In this document: one piece after another, positions 60,745 through 64,000 of the stretch
Numbering within the stretch: position 1 is the first letter of the stretch
How the letters are laid out: each line of letters begins with the position of its first letter
DNA from: Halegenticoccus soli
GTDB taxonomy: Archaea > Halobacteriota > Halobacteria > Halobacteriales > Haloferacaceae
Reading direction: 5' to 3'
DNA length: 64,000 nucleotides
NCBI RefSeq assembly: GCF_002844195.1
Contig: NZ_PEND01000007.1
Location: 186,001 to 250,000, forward strand
Made by a program: the position numbers and the translations under genes
The notes under the pieces: generated by a model
What the model was told of the DNA's origin: nothing
Seen by the model: the letters and a program-made list of their open reading frames with translations, nothing else
Databases searched by the model: none

Positions 60745-60780
60745 CCGACGGCCGTCGGTTCCGGTTCCGGTTTCGTTTTT
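60745..60780 (+). terminator. stem-loop-like palindrome and T-run after the repeat gene
   Basis: A perfect 14-base palindrome (ccgacggccgtcgg, 60745-60758) directly follows the stop codon, and a T-run (cgttttt, ending 60780) lies 22 bases later. Archaeal termination mainly needs the T-run; the palindrome may contribute. Confidence 0.45.
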
Positions 60781-60922
60781 GCGGCGTCGACATCCCGGCC
60801 GGGGGAGGGGGTCACCGCGGCCTCCGCGAGCCGCGGCCCCCCCTTCCGACGAGCGACGAGTCGGCGGGACGAGGTTCGGTCGGTTTCGAAACCCTATACA
60901 CGCCCGCCGACGCGGATAGCGT

Positions 60923-61348
60923 ATGAACTACCTGCCGTGGGCGCTCCTCGCGCTGGGGGCGTACTCGCTCGTCGCGCCGCTCATGAGCATCGCCACCACC
61001 GGCCAGGTGAAAGTACCGAGCGACGTCGCGGCGCTCCTGGCGAACTCGATCCTCGTCATCGCCACGCTCGGCGTCATCGCCTACACCGACCAGAGCGTCG
61101 CCGGCTACGTCGCCCACCCGAAAGCGCCGTACGTCTACGCCGCGGGGATCTGCCTGGCGATCGGCATCCTCGCGTACTATCGGGCGCTCGCACTCGGACC
61201 CGTGAGCGTCGTCGCCCCGATATTCGGCATGTTTCTCGCGATCAGTTCGATCATCGGGATCGCGTTCCTGCACGAGTCGCTCACCGCTCGGAAGGCGCTC
61301 GGAATCCTCTTCGCCGTCCTCGCGGTCTACCTCGTCTCGGTGGAGTGA
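60923..61348 (+). CDS. EamA-type half-transporter
   Basis: A 141-residue membrane protein with about five helices (WALLALGAYSLVAPLMSIAT, ALLANSILVIATLGVIAYT, YVYAAGICLAIGILAYYRAL, VSVVAPIFGMFLAISSIIGI, ALGILFAVLAVYLVSVE). The ALGPVSVVAPIFGM and LHESLTARKALGIL phrases are the EamA repeat; full-length EamA carriers have two such repeats, so this one-repeat protein would act as a dimer, as SMR-type transporters do. The exported metabolite is unknown. It stands alone. Confidence 0.88.
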   Translation: MNYLPWALLALGAYSLVAPLMSIATTGQVKVPSDVAALLANSILVIATLGVIAYTDQSVAGYVAHPKAPYVYAAGICLAIGILAYYRALALGPVSVVAPIFGMFLAISSIIGIAFLHESLTARKALGILFAVLAVYLVSVE

Positions 61349-61478
61349 TCGCCGGCCGCCCGCCGTACCGCTGATCGCCCCCGAACCGCTGCCCAACCGG
61401 AAAGACGGTCACCTCGCCTCGCGAGCCCATGGAGCGTTTTCGGGACGGCTACGCGCGAATACGCCCGGGGATCAGTTT

Positions 61479-61506
61479 CAAATATATGTCTAGAGAGCTC
61501 TCTAGA
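61479..61506 (+). promoter_or_regulatory. TATA-like box with adjacent 18-bp perfect palindrome
   Basis: A box (caaatatatg, 61479-61488) is followed immediately by the perfect palindrome tctagagagctctctaga (61489-61506). This is the geometry of an archaeal operator between the TATA box and the start site. It is about 90 bases upstream of the thioredoxin-fold gene, which is the most likely target; the preceding gene is on the same strand and ends 140 bases earlier. Confidence 0.5.
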
Positions 61507-61509
61507 AAG

Positions 61510-61596
61510 ATGCACAGAAATCTGTCGGTAGAGCGGATCGACACCCCGAATTTTCCCCAACCGTTTTGTCGGTCTCGGGGGAAGGAAGGCGCATGA
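61510..61596 (+). other. possible 28-codon upstream ORF overlapping the thioredoxin-fold gene
   Basis: ATG 61510 opens a frame of 28 codons (MHRNLSVERIDTPNFPQPFC ...) that ends with the TGA at 61594-61596, overlapping the next start by ATGA. The ATG follows the palindromic operator by four bases, near the expected transcript start. It might couple translation of the enzyme or be fortuitous; a second box (ccgttttgtcgg) 26 bases before 61593 offers a leaderless alternative. Confidence 0.3.
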
Positions 61597-62150
61597 CGCT
61601 GACGGAATCCGGTTCGGACCTCGGCAGAGGGGATCCGGCCCCGCCGTTCGAACTACCCGGTGCGGACGGCGAGACGTACTCGCCGGAGTCGTTCGAGGAC
61701 GCCGAGGCGCTGCTCGTCGTCTTCACGTGCAACCACTGCCCGTACGCCCAGGCGAAGGTCGACCTGCTGAACGACGTCGCGGCCGAGTACGACGAGGTGG
61801 CGGTCGTCGGTATCAACCCGAACGACGCGGCGGCGTACCCCGAGGACTCCTTCGAGGAGATGCGCAAGCGGGTCGAGGGCGGGCGCGTCCGCTACGACGC
61901 GTACCTCCGAGACGAGACGCAGGAGGTCGCCCGGGCGTACGGGGCGGTCTGCACGCCCGACCCGTTCCTGTTCGCGCGGGAGGACGGCTCGTTCGTCCTC
62001 GCGTACCACGGTCGGCTCGACGACGCGCCGAATCCGAACGACGAACCGACGCGCTACTACATCCGCGACTGCATCGAGGCCGTGCTCGCGGGCGACCCCG
62101 TCGAACACGACGACCTCCCGTCGCGCGGGTGCTCGATCAAGTGGAAGTAG
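61593..62150 (+). CDS. thioredoxin-fold (AhpC/TSA-like) redox protein
   Basis: A 185-residue protein of the peroxiredoxin-like/thioredoxin superfamily. The N-terminal PAPPFELPGADGETYSPESF is the usual lead, the redox motif is FTCNHCPYAQAKVDLL (Cys-Asn-His-Cys-Pro), and GAVCTPDPFLFARED holds the cis-Pro region (TPDPF). This C-x-x-C-P type matches the 'thioredoxin family' hydroperoxide/thiol proteins of many bacteria and archaea. A further Cys pair is near the C terminus (RDCIEAVLAGD, SRGCSIKWK). Possible control through the upstream palindrome. Confidence 0.9.
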   Translation: MTLTESGSDLGRGDPAPPFELPGADGETYSPESFEDAEALLVVFTCNHCPYAQAKVDLLNDVAAEYDEVAVVGINPNDAAAYPEDSFEEMRKRVEGGRVRYDAYLRDETQEVARAYGAVCTPDPFLFAREDGSFVLAYHGRLDDAPNPNDEPTRYYIRDCIEAVLAGDPVEHDDLPSRGCSIKWK

Positions 62151-62244
62151 TCCGACCGTCGGGCGGCGGGCGCGGCTCCCGTCGGGTCGGCCGGCGACTC
62201 CCGGTCGCGACGCCGCGCGGCCGATCCGGTCGCCGTGCGACCGA

Positions 62245-62676
62245 TCAGGGCGCGAGTCGTTCGAACGCCTCGCGGGCGTTCTCGATCGCGGCCTCGCGCT
62301 TCGCCGGGTAGGCCTCGACTTTCGCCCGGAGCAGGAGGCCGTCGCCGCGCTTCGCATCGCCCTTGAACGCCGCCTGTTTGTCGAGCCGGACGAAGAAGGC
62401 GCAGTCGTCGTCGACGCGGTCGTCGAGTTCGTCGACGAGGCGGTCGATGTCCGGAAGCTCGCTCAGCCGGTCGAGCACGCGGCGGATCTCGTCAGCGTTC
62501 TCGACGCGCGCGGAGAGGACGACGATCCGGTCGCCGTGGTAGCCGGTGGTCTCGTCGCGCTCGATCTCGAACTCCTCGGGGAGGAACGTTCTGAGCGCCC
62601 GCTCGACGCGCTTTTCGTCCTCGGTCGCGTAGCAGAAGGTCCGCAGGTCGACGTAGTGAAACGGGACGTTCGACAT
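62245..62676 (-). CDS. exosome-associated RNA-binding protein (COG1325 type)
   Basis: A 143-residue protein of the archaeal RNA-binding family related to ribosomal-protein-L5-like folds: VPFHYVDLRTFCYATEDEKR, GYHGDRIVVLSARVENADEI, DDDCAFFVRLDKQAAFKGDA and LLRAKVEAYPAKREAAI. It is generally annotated as a predicted exosome subunit or RNA-binding protein; the action on RNA is not well established. It stands upstream of nothing on its strand; the DUF1918-like gene just before it may share its transcript (31-base gap). Confidence 0.85.
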   Translation of the reverse strand: MSNVPFHYVDLRTFCYATEDEKRVERALRTFLPEEFEIERDETTGYHGDRIVVLSARVENADEIRRVLDRLSELPDIDRLVDELDDRVDDDCAFFVRLDKQAAFKGDAKRGDGLLLRAKVEAYPAKREAAIENAREAFERLAP

Positions 62677-62707
62677 GAAACGGCCTACGCGAGGGGGGCG
62701 AAAAAGG

Positions 62708-62911
62708 CTATTCCTCGCCGGTCTCGTCGGCCTCGTCCGCGGCCTGGAGCTGATCAGCCGGGATGCCCGTCTCCTGGCCGTCGTCGAAGCTGACCGTGTA
62801 CGTCGCCTCGCCGAACATCGTCTCCATGACCTGCGTGATCGTCCCGACCTCCCCGTCGAACTCGCTGTGTTTGTCGTGAAGGACGACCTTGTCGTCTTTT
62901 TCGAAGCTCAT
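62708..62911 (-). CDS. small KOW/SH3-like protein (DUF1918-like)
   Basis: A 67-residue acidic protein with a small beta-barrel pattern: KDDKVVLHDKHSEFDGEVGT, ITQVMETMFGEATYTVSFDD, GQETGIPADQLQAADE. It resembles the haloarchaeal proteins that are labelled DUF1918, but the label is from memory. The layout suggests a KOW- or SH3-like barrel that may bind nucleic acid or protein. ATG 62911 is the only suitable start. Confidence 0.7.
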   Translation of the reverse strand: MSFEKDDKVVLHDKHSEFDGEVGTITQVMETMFGEATYTVSFDDGQETGIPADQLQAADEADETGEE

Positions 62912-63234
62912 GGTACCCCGTTCCCCCGCGTCGGATAAAAGACCGGTGATTCCGCGGGCGGCGCGCCGGAGCGCGACAGAGGCGGAGTGGACCGGGAGAA
63001 CCGGCGCGAAGCGGAAACGACGGCGGAGCGAAGCGCGGAGTCGACCGCGTTTCGACTCCACGACGACAGCGCGACGACCCCGACGAGCGCATCCGCGCGC
63101 TCCGGTCCGACCGCCCCGATCACCTGACAGCGACGGTCCCGGCTGTCGAAGGCTTATTTTCCCGGGCGTCCGAACGACTCGTATGGCCGCCGTTTCGCGT
63201 TCGAACCGACCCCGACCGCCCGATCGATCCCGCC

Positions 63235-63795
63235 ATGACGAACCTCGATGACCTCTGGTTCCTCGCCGACGAGGCCAGCCAGTGCGCCGAACAGGCGTAT
63301 CACGCGCTCCGACGGCGCTACGAGGGCTTCATGGAACGCCCCCGGACGCGGCGGGTCTCGCGCCGCCGCTTCCGGACGCTGGCCGGCCGAGTGAAGGCCA
63401 CCGGCGCGCCGTACGGCGCGCACACCATCGTCTACCGCCCGTCGGGCGAGCTCCTGCTCGTCCGCCACGAGGGGGTTCGCAAGTGGGTGCTCCCCGGCGG
63501 CGGCGTCAGAGAGGAGGAGACCTTCCGCCAGGCCGCAGAGCGGGAGCTCCGCGAGGAGGCCGGCATCGCCGCGGAGTACGAGGGGCTGGCGATGGCGAAC
63601 CGCGTCGACATCGAGTGCGACGACTACCGCACCTGGGGCGTCCTCCCCGTGTTCGCCGCCCGCGCGGAGTCGGTCGACCTGACGGTCGACGACCCCGACG
63701 GCGAGATCTCGGACGCGAGGTGGTTCTCGGAACTCCCGTCGGACACCCGGGACCGCGACGACCTGCTCGCGTGGCGCGCGCGACGGTCGCTGTAG
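63235..63795 (+). CDS. Nudix hydrolase
   Basis: A 186-residue Nudix protein. The Nudix box is intact: GGGVREEETFRQAAERELREEAGI fits G-x5-E-x7-R-E-U-x-E-E-x-G-U, supplying the metal-binding glutamates (quoted here only as GGGVREEETF and ERELREEAGI). An N-terminal helical extension of about 55 residues (DDLWFLADEASQCAEQAYHA) is unusual and may mediate partner binding; I recall it in haloarchaeal members. Substrate is likely a nucleoside diphosphate derivative or NADH-like compound. Confidence 0.9.
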   Translation: MTNLDDLWFLADEASQCAEQAYHALRRRYEGFMERPRTRRVSRRRFRTLAGRVKATGAPYGAHTIVYRPSGELLLVRHEGVRKWVLPGGGVREEETFRQAAERELREEAGIAAEYEGLAMANRVDIECDDYRTWGVLPVFAARAESVDLTVDDPDGEISDARWFSELPSDTRDRDDLLAWRARRSL

Positions 63796-63850
63796 GGCCG
63801 ATCGTCGGGCTGATCGACCGTCGCGGGGCCGATCGCCCGAACCGGCGGAT

Positions 63851-63882
63851 CGTCGAGTCGTCCGACCGTCGAGTCGTCCGAC
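63851..63882. repeat. tandem 16-bp direct repeat
   Basis: The unit cgtcgagtcgtccgac occurs twice without gap (63851-63866, 63867-63882), within a larger patch of cgatcg/gtcgg-rich sequence between the Nudix and ferredoxin genes. This is typical of slippage and no function is inferred. Confidence 0.75.
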
Positions 63883-63903
63883 CGTCGGATCGGCCCGACG
63901 GTG

Positions 63904-64000
63904 CTACTCCACGCGCTGTCCCCAGAACCCGCCGTGTTTCGTCACCGTCACGTCGCCGAGCACGCGCGTCTGGCACGACAGCCGAAGCCCCGAGTCGAGC
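63904..64000 (-). CDS. 2Fe-2S ferredoxin, C-terminal end (gene cut by window edge)
   Basis: The minus-strand frame from the window edge reads LDSGLRLSCQTRVLGDVTV and ends KHGGFWGQRVE. The L-S-C-Q-T-R-V segment is the last cysteine motif of plant-type 2Fe-2S ferredoxins. Only about 31 codons are present; the start lies beyond 64000. The protein would be a one-electron carrier or a ferredoxin-like domain; which of the several haloarchaeal ferredoxins it is cannot be told from this end alone. Confidence 0.75.
   Translation of the reverse strand, partial: LDSGLRLSCQTRVLGDVTVTKHGGFWGQRVE

Noticed and set aside
1-64000. CRISPR array, complete prophage, IS element or integrase gene
   Set aside because: No regularly spaced repeats of CRISPR type, no transposase or tyrosine recombinase motif found; the only mobile element supported is the intein.

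Overview
The window is chromosomal DNA from a haloarchaeon (class Halobacteria); I cannot fix the genus. The evidence is a GC-rich sequence, strongly acidic predicted proteins, many apparently leaderless starts with an A/T box about 26-30 bases upstream, and lineage-typical genes: TFB, MBF1, a Bat-type regulator, a HalX response regulator, a PGF-CTERM secreted protein, Tat signals, and an intron-containing tRNA-Trp. DUF family numbers are given from memory and should be checked.

Layout. 0-6.5 kb: the 3' part of aroA and aroC (aromatic pathway), then two coupled minus-strand genes for exported proteins, one very large with a PKD domain, crossed by AT-rich islands. 6.8-12.5 kb: porA-porB (2-oxoacid:ferredoxin oxidoreductase), an Lrp regulator, a Y-family polymerase with a PCNA-binding tail, and a membrane-anchored protein. 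12.6-15.6 kb: a HerA-type ATPase whose Walker A motif is split by an intein carrying a homing endonuclease. 15.7-19.5 kb: tpiA, MBF1, and an overlapping hisC-adenylate kinase-CDP-alcohol phosphatidyltransferase operon. 19.8-28.1 kb: mostly single enzymes (GCS2 ligase, Bat regulator, TupA-like binding protein, FAH hydrolase, metallo-beta-lactamase-fold hydrolase, two OsmC genes, DJ-1, HAD phosphatase).

28.4-31.0 kb: a tight operon of an MDR dehydrogenase, a PTPS-family enzyme with Glu in place of the usual catalytic Cys, and a GT4 glycosyltransferase, suggestive of an undescribed pterin-related pathway. 31-40 kb: an aldo-keto reductase, two convergent zinc-finger microproteins, E1 alpha/beta of a 2-oxoacid dehydrogenase, a secreted lipase-like protein, a Gln/Asn-rich exported small protein, an acidic gene remnant, and a cell-surface propeller-like protein. 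40.4-41.1 kb: tRNA-Trp with a 101-nt intron that contains box C/D guides for C34 and U39. It is followed by tandem hairpin repeats built from its own 3' end, which abut a truncated gene.

41-51 kb: small zinc-ribbon and membrane proteins, guaB, a TrmB regulator, a HalX regulator, a ParA-like ATPase with a partner gene and iterated upstream motifs, and an ornithine-cyclodeaminase-family gene next to two FAD amino-acid oxidase-like genes. 51.5-55.9 kb: a cluster of a DUF7344-like HTH membrane protein, a DUF7504-DUF7344-like ATPase/HTH protein, a 43-aa hydrophobic microprotein and a CHAT (caspase-like) protease. This is the best candidate for an undescribed regulated-proteolysis or immune-type system. 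56-64 kb: an aminotransferase-Lrp pair, tfb with a palindromic operator at its promoter, a Glu/Val-rich repeat protein with a PRC-barrel-like end, an EamA half-transporter, a thioredoxin-fold protein with an upstream palindrome and short ORF, an exosome-type RNA-binding protein, a Nudix hydrolase and the end of a 2Fe-2S ferredoxin gene.
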